Shown piece after piece: positions 45,791-54,595 of a DNA stretch of 64,000 bases (position 1 is the first letter of the stretch; each line of letters starts with the position of its first letter). Position numbers and translations under genes: made by a program. The notes under the pieces are model-generated. The model did not search any database, had not been told where the DNA came from, and was given only the letters and a program-made list of their open reading frames with translations. This DNA is from Bog-756 sp963828385 (lineage in GTDB: Bacteria; Actinomycetota; Acidimicrobiia; Acidimicrobiales; RAAP-2): assembly GCA_963828385.1 (NCBI GenBank), contig CAWHEF010000002.1:2170001-2234000 (forward strand). Direction: 5' to 3'.

Positions 45791-46102
45791 TCAACCGGCA
45801 GAGGCCGAGTTGGGAGCAGAGCCCGGTGTGGGAGCCGGCGGAGAGCCGGACGCCCTCCCGTCCGGTTCCCCAGAGGGCCGGCTGTTGCCCTTCACCTCGG
45901 GATAGAGGTGCTCGAGGGTCCCGGGCTGGATCCGGCTGGCCTGGATGAACCGATCGACGTCGGGCTCCTGGATCCGGATCACACGCCCGAACTTGTACGC
46001 CACCAGGTCGCCCTCGTCGATGAACCGGTACAGGCTGCGCAGTGTCACACCGAGTCGGGAGGCCGCCTCCTTGGTGCTCAACCAACGAATCGGCTCGCTC
46101 AT
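45791..46102 (-). CDS. Excisionase-type helix-turn-helix protein
   Basis: A 103-residue DNA-binding protein. WLSTKEAASRLGVTLRSLYR, then FIDEGDLVAYKFGRVIRIQE, is the winged HTH of the excisionase/MerR superfamily. A 40-residue Pro/Gly/Ser tail is probably disordered. It follows the bldD homologue by 13 bases and so may be co-expressed with it. Confidence 0.8.
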   Translation of the reverse strand: MSEPIRWLSTKEAASRLGVTLRSLYRFIDEGDLVAYKFGRVIRIQEPDVDRFIQASRIQPGTLEHLYPEVKGNSRPSGEPDGRASGSPPAPTPGSAPNSASAG

Positions 46103-46115
46103 CGATCCTCCGCGA

Positions 46116-46703
46116 TCAGACGTCCGCCAGCAGGCCGAGCTCCTCGAGTCGGGAGCCCATCAGGTCCGGGGTCACCCCGAACAGACAGGCGATGGCCCGG
46201 ACGTCCTCGGCCCGGATGGTGATCATCCGACCGTTGAAGTCCTGACGGTGTACCTGGATCATACCGAGGAACCTCCGCAGGAGATCGCGCTCGGGACCGC
46301 TCACGGCGTTGAGCTTCGTCAGGTCGATGACGACTCGGTCGGCGCCCGGTGTCGCCTGCGGACGGGTGGGCCCGCCGGCGACGACGCGCTCTCCGTTCCT
46401 CGACTTTCCCCACCGGTTGGCGACCGTTTCGTCGGAGGGGAGGAGCTGGTCGACAGGCACGTCGTAGAGCATGGCCAGGCGCTGGAGACGGGGCACGGAG
46501 ATGGCGCGTTCGCCGCGCTCGTAGGCGCCGAGGACCGAGGCCTTGAACTCCTGCTCGGACATGGCCTCGACCGCCTGCAACGACAGCCGCATCTGCTTGC
46601 GGACGGCTCGGAGCCGGGACCCGACGGCCCGGGCGTAGACAGTGCGGGCCCCCTCCTCGTGTTCGTCGGGTCCGCCGGACCCGTTCACCTGCTTGGCCAC
46701 CAC
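46116..46703 (-). CDS. BldD-like transcriptional regulator with c-di-GMP signature
   Basis: A 195-residue protein. The N-terminal XRE helix-turn-helix (SRLRAVRKQMRLSLQAVEAM, VLGAYERGERAISVPRLQRL) closely resembles Streptomyces BldD. The C-terminal domain contains RQD, eight residues, then RAED (46203-46247), the RXD-X8-RXXD signature through which BldD dimerises on tetrameric c-di-GMP. So it may repress developmental or morphological genes when c-di-GMP is high. GTG start six bases after GGAGG; the next GTG codon is also possible. Confidence 0.85.
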   Translation of the reverse strand: MVAKQVNGSGGPDEHEEGARTVYARAVGSRLRAVRKQMRLSLQAVEAMSEQEFKASVLGAYERGERAISVPRLQRLAMLYDVPVDQLLPSDETVANRWGKSRNGERVVAGGPTRPQATPGADRVVIDLTKLNAVSGPERDLLRRFLGMIQVHRQDFNGRMITIRAEDVRAIACLFGVTPDLMGSRLEELGLLADV

Positions 46704-46798
46704 CGCCCACCTCCGCTGTCCTTCCAGGCACTTGATTCTTCGTTGCACCGACGAGGACAGATCACCGGAATCGGCCCGACGGTCGTCCACCATCGCCG

Positions 46799-47683
46799 TC
46801 ACGAGCTGGCGTACGTGCCTCTCCGTGTAGTTTCGCTCACTGAGCGTGGTTGCGCAAGGGTGGCCACCACCCCGCTGCGGAGGGCGCAGAGGATGGTGCC
46901 GAGGGCGACGGCCGCCGTCTCGGCCCGCAGGACGGTGGGGCCGAGCCCGGGCCCGGTCCCGAACCGGGCCAGCTCTGCCTCGTCCCAGCCACCTTCGGGG
47001 CCGATGGCCACCACCGGATCGTCGAGCGATGGAGGCGTCCCGCCCGGTCGGGCCAGGGCCAACCGCGGCGGGACGGCGGTGGTCGGGCCGGAGCCTGCGG
47101 TGGTCGGGCCGGAGCCGGCGGCGCTCTCCCCCAGTGCGGCCAGCTCGTCCAGGCTCGAGACCGCGGCGACCTCGGGCAGCCAGGTCCTGCGGCACTGCGT
47201 CGAGGCCTCCCGGGCAACCTTGCGCAACCGGGCCAGGGTCCGTTCGGCCCGGTCGTCCTCCCATCGCACCACCGATCGGACCGAGCGCAGCGGCACGATC
47301 TGGTCCACGCCTATTTCGGTCAACTTCTGGACCACCCAGTCGGCCCGGTCGCCCTTCACCGGCACGAACCCGACGGTGATGGCCGGCTTCGGCCGGACCT
47401 CCGATCGGACGGGACCGGAGCGGGCCAGGGCGACGGGCCCTCGGGCCGACGGGGGGACCGGGTCCGCCGCGATCCGGCACGACGCCCACGCCCCGCGCCC
47501 GTCCGAGACGACGACGAGCTCGCCCGGGTGCAGGCGGAGGACGGTGAGGAGGTGGTGGGCGTCCTCGGGGGAGGCCACGGGGGTGTCGACGTCGTCGACG
47601 AAGACCATGGCCGAGGCCCCGACGAGCGCCGGATCAGGGGCTTGCGGAAGGCGGAACCCCTCCTCTTCACCCGATCTCGACAT
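46799..47683 (-). CDS. rsmE: 16S rRNA (uracil-1498-N3)-methyltransferase
   Basis: A protein of about 294 residues with a PUA-like N-terminus and a SPOUT knot. The substrate and cofactor region shows VQKLTEIGVDQIVPLRSVRS, IGPEGGWDEAELARF and VLRAETAAVALGTIL. It methylates U1498 in the 30S decoding region. Two ATGs, each after GGGAGG, and a GTG at 47728 are possible starts; I use 47683. A Thr/Gly repeat (AGSGPTTAGSGPTTA) lengthens a loop. Confidence 0.9.
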   Translation of the reverse strand: MSRSGEEEGFRLPQAPDPALVGASAMVFVDDVDTPVASPEDAHHLLTVLRLHPGELVVVSDGRGAWASCRIAADPVPPSARGPVALARSGPVRSEVRPKPAITVGFVPVKGDRADWVVQKLTEIGVDQIVPLRSVRSVVRWEDDRAERTLARLRKVAREASTQCRRTWLPEVAAVSSLDELAALGESAAGSGPTTAGSGPTTAVPPRLALARPGGTPPSLDDPVVAIGPEGGWDEAELARFGTGPGLGPTVLRAETAAVALGTILCALRSGVVATLAQPRSVSETTRRGTYASS

Positions 47684-47731
47684 GCACCTCCCGCCCTCCG
47701 GCATGCGCCTCCCGCCCCCGGCGGTCACGGC

Positions 47732-48875
47732 TCAGCCGAGCGCCGAGCGCAGCTTGGAGAAGATGCCCTCACCGTGGGGCGTCGCCCCCAGCTCCTCTTG
47801 CCGCCGGTCCGCCAGCTCGACCAGGAGCTCGCGCTCGGCGCTCGTCGAGGTCGGTCGGGGTGTCCACCACCACCTGGACGAAGAGATCACCCCTGCCCCT
47901 GCCCCGCAGGCGTGGCACTCCCTGGCCCTTGAGCTGGATCACCGTCCCTCCCTGCGTGCCGGGGGCGATGGCGAGCTCACGTCGCTCGTCGAGCGTCTCG
48001 AAGAGCACGGTGCCGCCGAGGGCCGCCAGCGACACCGGGATGTGGACCCTGGCATGGAGGTCGACGCCCGAACGCTCGAACACCTTGTCCTCGGCCACGG
48101 TCAGGTGGACGAAGAGGGCGCCGCTCGGGCCGCCCCGGAATCCGGCCGGGCCGTACCCGGCCAGGCGAAGCGTGGAGCCGTCGTCCACCCCGGCGGGGAT
48201 GTCGACTGTGAGGGTGCGCCGCTCCTTCCTCCTGCCCTCACCGCGGCAGTCACTACAGGGGCTCTCGATCGATTGGCCTGTCCCCTGGCACCGGTTGCAG
48301 GGGACCGCCGTGATCATCTGGCCGAGGATCGACTGGCGGACGCGTCGTAGCTCGCCCGCTCCGTCGCATTCGGGGCAGCGGACAGCCGACGTGCCGGGAC
48401 GGGCGCCGGTTCCCTCGCACGTCGGGCAGTGGACCGGCGTGTCGACCTCGACCTCACGCCCGACCCCGAACACCGCTTCGCGGAACGAGAGCCGCACGAC
48501 CATCTCTGCGTCCGGGCCCGGTACCGGACCGCGCCGCTGGCGGCCGCCGTTCGCCGTCCCGCCCATGCCACCGAAGAACGCGTCGAAGAGGTCGCCGAGG
48601 CCACCGGCGAAGGGATCTCCGCCGGCCGGCCCTGGCCCGGCCCCGGATCCGAACACCGCTTCGGCGCCGAAGCGGTCGTAGCGGGCACGACGCTGAGGAT
48701 CCCTCAGGACCTCGTAGGCCAGGCTGACCTCCTTGAACTTCTCCTCGACGGCGCCGTCCCCGGGGTTGGCATCCGGGTGCAGCTCGCGCGCTTTGGCCCG
48801 ATAGGCCCGCTTGAGCTCCTCGTCGGAGCAGTTCCGGGACACGCCGAGCACGTCGTAGAGGTCGGCGGTGGTCAC
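47732..48875 (-). CDS. dnaJ: Chaperone DnaJ (one frameshift near the 3' end)
   Basis: A restored 380-residue type I J protein, co-chaperone of DnaK. The J domain has HPDANPGD. The G/F-rich region follows, then four zinc repeats (CPTCEGTG, CPECDGAG, CNRCQGTG, CSDCRGEG). The C-terminal peptide-binding domain contains VSLAALGGTVLFETL. One extra base near 47838-47842 displaces the last 40 residues, which resume as EELGATPHGEGIFSKLRSAL. GTG start overlaps hrcA's stop by four bases. Confidence 0.95.
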
Positions 48876-49945
48876 CGGAGCGCCTCCCCGAGCCGCTCGC
48901 CCAACCGGCTTCCGACGACCCGTGCTGCGGCGAGCGCCTGGGGATAGTTCATCCTCGTCGGACCGAGCAGACCGATCGTCCCCGACGCCTCCCCTTCGAC
49001 GGAGACGGGCATGACGACGATGGCACACGAGGCGAGGGGCTCGACTCCGTGCTCGGTGCCGATGGCGACCGACAAGCCGGTGTCGAGGATGTCCCTCAGC
49101 AACGTCACCACGACTAGCTGCTGCTCGAGGATGCCGAGAACCGACCGCACGGTGTCGACGGCGTCGAACGCCTCGGCCATCCGGGAGGAGCCGCCGACGA
49201 ACAGCTGGTCGCCTCCCTGAGAGGAGCCGAGCTCGTTCAAAGCTTGAGCGCCGGCGGCGACCACGACGTCCGCCATCCGGTCGCCGCTCGGCGTGACGAC
49301 CGGACTGACCTGGGCAAGCGGCAGACCGAGCGAGCGGGCGGCCAGACGGGTGCCGGCGTCGTCGAGGTGGCGGTCGTCGACGTCCTCCTCCAGCTCGATC
49401 GTGTGCTTCTGCACGGCACCATCGGCGAGCACAACCACCAAGAGGACCAGGCGGGTTCCGAGGCCCACAAGCTGGACGGACCGGATGGCGGCTCCTTCGT
49501 GCGACGGTCCGACGACCATGGCCGTGCAGTCGGTGAGATCAGCGAGCAACCCGGAGGTGCGCTTGAGCATGTCCTCGATCTCGCCGTGGGCGTGATCGAA
49601 GAATTCCCGGACCTGTGTCCGCTCCACCCGGCCGAGGGAGCCGGGAGCGCTGAGATGGTCGACGAAGTAGCGGTAGCCCTTGTCGGTCGGGATCCGGCCG
49701 GCGCTGGTGTGGGGCTGGGCCAGGTAGCCCTCGCGCTCGAGCGCGGCCATCTCGGAGCGGACGGTCGCCGAGGAGACGCTCACCCCCGGAGCGGCTGCGA
49801 CGTGCTGTGATCCCACCGGTTGTGCCGAACCGATGTACTCGGCCACCACTGCGTTCAGGATGGCGGCGGTGCGGCTGTCCAGCTCGTCATGGGTGGCGTG
49901 GGGGTTGGCGGACCTCGTGGGCCCCCGGTCCTCAGTGATCGGCAT
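48872..49945 (-). CDS. hrcA: Heat-inducible repressor HrcA
   Basis: A 357-residue repressor. The N-terminal winged HTH (SRTAAILNAVVAEYIGSAQP, VSSATVRSEMAALEREGYLA) and the conserved HTSAGRIPTDKGYRYFVD are present, and the C-terminal GAF-like dimer domain ends in IGPTRMNYPQALA-type sequence (LLGPTRMNYP). It binds CIRCE and should repress hsp20 (7199-7225) and its own operon (50062-50088). I start at MPITEDRGP. Confidence 0.96.
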   Translation of the reverse strand: MPITEDRGPTRSANPHATHDELDSRTAAILNAVVAEYIGSAQPVGSQHVAAAPGVSVSSATVRSEMAALEREGYLAQPHTSAGRIPTDKGYRYFVDHLSAPGSLGRVERTQVREFFDHAHGEIEDMLKRTSGLLADLTDCTAMVVGPSHEGAAIRSVQLVGLGTRLVLLVVVLADGAVQKHTIELEEDVDDRHLDDAGTRLAARSLGLPLAQVSPVVTPSGDRMADVVVAAGAQALNELGSSQGGDQLFVGGSSRMAEAFDAVDTVRSVLGILEQQLVVVTLLRDILDTGLSVAIGTEHGVEPLASCAIVVMPVSVEGEASGTIGLLGPTRMNYPQALAAARVVGSRLGERLGEALR

Positions 49946-50061
49946 GGTCGGTGATCGGCATGGTGTGGTCGTGGTGCTCCGCAGTTCCTTCGACGCCGGC
50001 TCGGTGCGCTGCGCTCGACCCGCTTGGCCGGGGCTCGAACCCCGCTCCGGTCGCCGGCGTC

Positions 50062-50088
50062 CTGGCACTCCACTCTAGTGAGTGCTGA
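50062..50088 (-). promoter_or_regulatory. CIRCE-like operator upstream of hrcA-dnaJ
   Basis: CTGGCACTC-N9-GAGTGCTGA matches the CIRCE consensus at 15 of 18 arm positions, with the same 9-base spacer. It lies 117 bases before the hrcA start, implying autoregulation. Confidence 0.8.
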
Positions 50089-50140
50089 CCCGGCCCCCGG
50101 CGGCGCAGCCTTCCGGGTCCTGACGGCCCCAGTGCGGCGA

Positions 50141-50800
50141 TCAGGCCGAGGCGACGAACATCCGCTCGGTCATGGCCCGACCGAGGGCTATGGTGGACTC
50201 GCCGATCTGGACCGTCAGCGTGCCGTCGGGCGCCTTGTCCCTGATGACCGCCGTGGTCCCCGGGGTGAGGCCGTGTCCTCCGAGGTAGGAGAGCGCATCT
50301 CTCTCGTGCTCGATGCTCTCGGTGATCCGCTCGAGCCGGACCCGGTCGCCCGGTTCGGCCTCGGCCAGAAGGGTCTGACCGGGCTCCGCCGGGGCGGCGC
50401 CGGGAATGGGATTGCCGTGAGGGCAGGTCGAAGGGTTCCCGAGCAGGACGATGAGCCTTGCCTCCACGTCGTCGGAGATGACGTGCTCCCAGCGACCGGC
50501 CTCGTTGTGAGCCTTCTCCCAGTCGAGCCCGATGATGTCCACGAGGAGACGCTCGGCCAGGCGGTGCTTGCGGACCACCCCCGCGGCCACGGAGGCGCCC
50601 TTGTCGGTCATGGCGACATGGCGTGCGGTCCTCACGATGAACCCGTCGGCCTCCAGACGGTCCAGCATCTCCGACACGGACGGGGGCGCCTTGTCCAGGC
50701 GCTCGGCGAGTCTTGCCTGGATGACCGGAATGCCCTCCTCCTCGAGCCCGTAGATCGCTTCGAGGTACTCCTCCACGGGCGGGTGAAAGCGATCCAGCAC
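50141..50800 (-). CDS. DtxR/IdeR-family metal-dependent repressor
   Basis: A protein of about 219 residues. N-terminal HTH (VEEYLEAIYGLEEEGIPVIQ, RLAERLDKAPPSVSEMLDRL), metal-binding dimerisation domain (HRLAERLLVDIIGLDWEKAH, CPHGNPIPG) and a C-terminal FeoA/SH3-like domain. It should repress iron or manganese uptake genes when loaded with metal. The start is uncertain: GTG at 50800 lacks a good ribosome site, and the frame is open to 50932. Confidence 0.92.
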   Translation of the reverse strand: MLDRFHPPVEEYLEAIYGLEEEGIPVIQARLAERLDKAPPSVSEMLDRLEADGFIVRTARHVAMTDKGASVAAGVVRKHRLAERLLVDIIGLDWEKAHNEAGRWEHVISDDVEARLIVLLGNPSTCPHGNPIPGAAPAEPGQTLLAEAEPGDRVRLERITESIEHERDALSYLGGHGLTPGTTAVIRDKAPDGTLTVQIGESTIALGRAMTERMFVASA

Positions 50801-50928
50801 GACGTCGATGTTACGGCACGCCAGGACGTGACGAATCGGGCGAAACGCCGAACCGCCGACCACAGCCCTCGTGCGCGCGCTGTCTGGCGGCGCTGGGCGA
50901 GCACGCAGGGACTTGAAGACGGCCTGGC

Positions 50929-51792
50929 TCAAAGTGGCCGGTAGACCCGCAGTCGGTTGTCAGAAAGCGGAACGCTGAATCGGCCCTCAGGTGATACATC
51001 GAGCAACAGGGCACGTAAGTCGATGACAAATGCGTCTAGGCGCTCTGCGAAGAGATGTGGCGCGGTCGACGAGGTGGAGAGGACCCAGGCCACGACGTCG
51101 TTGGCCGAACGGTCCAAGATCCGCTCGTCGGGTACGACGACTAGCTCCTCGGGTGCGAACCCGGCGGCTCGGAACACCTCGTCTTCTCCATCGGGTGACG
51201 TATTGCGGAATCCTTGACCAGCCCGGCGGTCGGGCCCGAGCCAACGGCGACGCAGCTGGTCGATGGCCGCCTCGGGCACCGCCGGGTGGGGCCCTCTTGG
51301 CGGCTCTCGACCGGGCGCGCTCGTATGCCAGAGGTCGACTTGGACGACCGCGCCGTTGGGGTCGAGCATCTGCCGGACTGCGGCGGCCACCCGGGGGCGA
51401 TCCATCCAATGGAATGACTGGCCAAAGGTGACTACTCGGAAGGTGCCGAGGGATCCGGGAAGCTCCTCGGCGCGCATCTGAACCCAGGTGGCCTTGGCGA
51501 CCTGCTCCTCGGTAGCAGCCAGCTTGGCCTCCGTCACCATCCCCGGATCTGGGTCGAGGCCGACGACGCTCTCGAAGAGATGGGCGAAGGACAGGGCGAC
51601 CGTGCCCGGTCCGCAGCCAACGTCGAGGAGGCGTCCGTGGCCGTCGAGATCGAGATGCTCAGCCAGGGCGATCGCCAGAGAAGGGGCATAGGGCTTCCGG
51701 CCCTGGCGGTAGTAACCGGCGGTGCCCTGGAAGACGGTCTCGTCCCACGTCCAGTCCTCCCACCGGTATCGGACGGGACCTTCCAGCGACAT
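50929..51792 (-). CDS. Class I SAM-dependent methyltransferase
   Basis: A 287-residue protein with motif I LLDVGCGPGTVALSFA (about 54-69), motif II GLDPDPGMVTEA and a WMDRP/FHW region typical of UbiE/small-molecule methyltransferases. The substrate is unknown. Four tandem GACCT repeats lie just upstream of the start. Confidence 0.88.
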   Translation of the reverse strand: MSLEGPVRYRWEDWTWDETVFQGTAGYYRQGRKPYAPSLAIALAEHLDLDGHGRLLDVGCGPGTVALSFAHLFESVVGLDPDPGMVTEAKLAATEEQVAKATWVQMRAEELPGSLGTFRVVTFGQSFHWMDRPRVAAAVRQMLDPNGAVVQVDLWHTSAPGREPPRGPHPAVPEAAIDQLRRRWLGPDRRAGQGFRNTSPDGEDEVFRAAGFAPEELVVVPDERILDRSANDVVAWVLSTSSTAPHLFAERLDAFVIDLRALLLDVSPEGRFSVPLSDNRLRVYRPL

Positions 51793-51808
51793 CTTGTTCA
51801 GTGTGGCA

Positions 51809-51828
51809 GACCTGACCTGACCTGACCT
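51809..51828. repeat. Short tandem repeat (GACCT)x4
   Basis: Four perfect 5-base units, 17-36 bases before the methyltransferase start. Slippage would change the spacing of the 5' leader; functional effect unknown. Confidence 0.85.
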
Positions 51829-52030
51829 ACACGCCGTTAGTTACCGCGAGGTGTTGCAGGCGCACGTTGCTTGAAGGCTGACGTCGTCCGAACGGTACGA
51901 GTCGAACTTCGGCTGCCATGAGGGCCAAGGGCGGTGACTAGAGTTCTACGGACCGAGAGCCGCCTGATGCCGCTGTCCGGCGACGGTCCGGGCCGGGCAC
52001 GGTCCGGGGGGCGATGACGGAGGAGCGGGA

Positions 52031-53851
52031 GTGGCGGAGCGTCCATCAGATCGGGAAGAGGACGAGATCCCGTTCTGGTTCGGTCCCGACGATCGGAAGC
52101 TCTTCGGGTGGCTCCACGTGCCGAACGGCGGCCGGGCCCGCGGCGGTGTCGTGCTGTGCCCGCCCATGGGGATCGAGGCGATCTGTGTCTACTTCAGCTA
52201 CCGGGTCCTGGCGAAGCGCCTCGCCCAGCTCGGCCTCGCCGTCCTCCGCTTCGACTACGACGGGACGGGGGATTCGTGCGGAGAGGAGACCGATCCTGGC
52301 CGGCTCGACGCCTGGCTGGCCAGCGTCACCGAAGCAACTGATCGGCTGGCCGAGTGTGGTGTTCCGAGGATTGGTCTCGTCGGAGTACGGATCGGGGGCC
52401 TGTTCGCCGCCCACGAGGCCGCCGGGCGCAATGGTGTCAACGCTCTCGTCCTCTGGGACGCCTGCCTCTCGGGCAGGGCCTTCCTGCGCGAACAGCAGTT
52501 CTTGAGGTCGGTCAGCGGGACCGCAGACGATGACAGCGACGACGCCGTCGAAGCTCCCGGGATCCGGTTCGAGCCCGAGACCACCAAGGAGCTCTCGTCG
52601 CTCGATCTGAAGCACCTGACCGGTCGGCTCGCGGACCGGACCCTCGTGCTCACCCCACCCGATCTCTCCCGACCCCGGCGTCTCGAACAGAGACTGGAGG
52701 GCGCCGCTGTGGACTGGCAGGAGGCGACCGGCCAGGAAGCGCTCCTCGACTCGACGCGCCAGACTCCGCCCGTCGAGACGATCGAGCGGGTCGCCAACTG
52801 GCTGTCGAGCACCTTGGACGGTGATCCGGCGCCGGTCTCGAACCTGCCGGACCGCCACCAGCAGATCGACGTCGGCACGACCCGCTCCGGTGGCGCCGTC
52901 GTGGAGCGCACCGTCACCATCGGCACGCTCGGACTCTTCGGCATCGTCACCGAGCCGGCCCGGAATGACCAACGGCCGCCGATCGTCCTCGTCAACGAGG
53001 GGAACACCCCCCACATCGGACAGGCCAGGATGTGGGTCGACCTGGCCCGTCGGTTGGGAACCGGCGGGTTCACAGTGCTCCGGTTCGACCTGAGCGGCAA
53101 CGGCGACAGCGACCCAAGGCCAGGGAGGCCGGCCCATGTCTCCCGCCTCCCTGAAACCGTCCACGACGTCTTCGAGGCGATGCAATGGATCTCCCCCGAC
53201 AACCCGACCGACGTGGTGCTCGTCGGGTTCTGCTCGGGTTCCTATCTGGCCGTCGAACAGGCGCTGGTGCATCCCCCTCGGGGGATGTGCCTCATCAATC
53301 CGCTCTTCACATTCGTTCCACCCGAATCCTCGGGCAAGGCGGACCGACCGGCGCGCCAGGCCATGAGGCCGTGGCTCGTCAAACTGGTCGACCCCCCCGT
53401 CCGGGCCCTCGCCACCAGGAAGGGGGGGGCCGAGGCGGCCCGCTGGATGAGGGCCGTCCATGCCGGCACGTGGCCGGTGGCGGTGTCCAAGCGCCACCCG
53501 GGCATCCCGCGCTGGGTGTGGTGGGCAGCGAAGCGCACGCTGTTCGAGCACGGCAGTGCAGCAACGCTCGAGCGGCTCATGGCGCTCAACGTCGACACGC
53601 TGATCGTCACCAGCCCGGCAGACCTGCGCCCCATCTCCCTCGGCGCTGAGGGGGTCGTCGAGCGACTACGGCGCTCGCCGATCTTCCACCTGACCACGGT
53701 GGCGGAGCTCGATCACTCCTCGTGGGTGATGCGCCAGCGGCGCCTGCTCATCGATGTGCTCGACGAGCATCTGGCCTCGACGTTCGGTCGGCCCCGGTCC
53801 ACCGGCGTTCGCTCGGGGGACCGTCAGTCGGGCCTCGACCAGCCGGACTGA
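52031..53851 (+). CDS. Tandem alpha/beta-hydrolase fusion, exosortase-associated type
   Basis: A 606-residue protein with two alpha/beta-hydrolase domains (about 1-260 and 285-595). Domain 1 has FDYDGTGDSCGEET and the elbow GVRIGG, with Arg where a nucleophile Ser would be. Domain 2 has FDLSGNGDSDPR and the elbow GFCSGS, with Cys in that place. These elbows resemble exosortase-A-system hydrolases 2 (GLRLG) and 1 (GLCxxA) respectively, here fused. GTG start. It leads into a polysaccharide gene region, suggesting a role in surface glycan handling. Confidence 0.8.
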   Translation: MAERPSDREEDEIPFWFGPDDRKLFGWLHVPNGGRARGGVVLCPPMGIEAICVYFSYRVLAKRLAQLGLAVLRFDYDGTGDSCGEETDPGRLDAWLASVTEATDRLAECGVPRIGLVGVRIGGLFAAHEAAGRNGVNALVLWDACLSGRAFLREQQFLRSVSGTADDDSDDAVEAPGIRFEPETTKELSSLDLKHLTGRLADRTLVLTPPDLSRPRRLEQRLEGAAVDWQEATGQEALLDSTRQTPPVETIERVANWLSSTLDGDPAPVSNLPDRHQQIDVGTTRSGGAVVERTVTIGTLGLFGIVTEPARNDQRPPIVLVNEGNTPHIGQARMWVDLARRLGTGGFTVLRFDLSGNGDSDPRPGRPAHVSRLPETVHDVFEAMQWISPDNPTDVVLVGFCSGSYLAVEQALVHPPRGMCLINPLFTFVPPESSGKADRPARQAMRPWLVKLVDPPVRALATRKGGAEAARWMRAVHAGTWPVAVSKRHPGIPRWVWWAAKRTLFEHGSAATLERLMALNVDTLIVTSPADLRPISLGAEGVVERLRRSPIFHLTTVAELDHSSWVMRQRRLLIDVLDEHLASTFGRPRSTGVRSGDRQSGLDQPD

Positions 53852-53944
53852 CACACTTTCCGAATCGCTCGCGACGTCCTCCGATACGATTCGTCGCACC
53901 TCAACGAGCGATGACGACGATTCCATAAAGGGAGACCGTCAAGC

Positions 53945-54595
53945 ATGAGTTTCATATCAAAGGGAGCAGTGGGGCTCGTCACTGCTGTCCTCGTCGGACT
54001 TGTCCTCACCGCGTGTGGGAGCGGATCGAAGCAAGGGGTGAGTTCGACTACTGGGAGGCCACGGTCATCTACAACGACCGTCGCCACTGCTCCGCCGTCG
54101 ACGACCGGCGTCTCGACCACCACGTCGACTTCTGCAGCCACGACGTCGGCGTGCCGGAACGGTCAGGTATCGGTTTCGCCCTCCACGATTGCTGGTGCCT
54201 TGGGACATCAGGATTCCGTCCTGTCGTTCACGAATCAAAGCCAGTCCACGTGCACCTTGAGCGGCTACCCCGGTGTCGCAGGTCTCGATGCGCAAGGCAA
54301 TCAGGCCGTCCAAGCGGAACGAACACCCAGCGGTTATATGGGGGGCTTGAGGAGTGGAACCACTGCCTCGCAAGTCCCCCTCGCTCCGGGACAGGCGGCA
54401 TCGGCGATTGTCGAGGGAACTGACAATCCCGTCGGATCGGCGACATCGTGCCCGGACTACCCAGCACTCTTGGTGACCCCACCCAACACGACACAGTCGG
54501 TCAAAGTCACGGTCTCGAGCGAGCCGGGTGGGCTAGCCGGCTGTAGTCCGATCCAGGTTCACCCGATTGTGCCTGGGACCAGCGGCAGCAACTAA
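53945..54595 (+). CDS. DUF4232-domain lipoprotein
   Basis: A 216-residue exported lipoprotein: signal peptide with lipobox LTAC, a Ser/Thr-rich linker (residues 30-68) and a C-terminal DUF4232 domain (SFTNQSQSTCTLSGYPGVAG and GCSPIQVHPIV, with paired Cys). The function is unknown; such proteins are common on actinobacterial surfaces. Its stop overlaps the stop of the convergent glycosyltransferase. Confidence 0.85.
   Translation: MSFISKGAVGLVTAVLVGLVLTACGSGSKQGVSSTTGRPRSSTTTVATAPPSTTGVSTTTSTSAATTSACRNGQVSVSPSTIAGALGHQDSVLSFTNQSQSTCTLSGYPGVAGLDAQGNQAVQAERTPSGYMGGLRSGTTASQVPLAPGQAASAIVEGTDNPVGSATSCPDYPALLVTPPNTTQSVKVTVSSEPGGLAGCSPIQVHPIVPGTSGSN

Noticed and set aside
42073..48350. Very long plus-strand frames opposite era, the CNNM gene, bldD, rsmE and dnaJ
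   Set aside because: All are low-complexity His/Asp/Gly-rich or Arg/Ser-rich translations typical of antisense frames; the minus-strand genes are unambiguous.
50020..50060. tRNA-like T arm (GGGG-TTCGAG-CCCC) upstream of hrcA
   Set aside because: The loop has six bases, and no matching acceptor, D or anticodon arms can be found around it.
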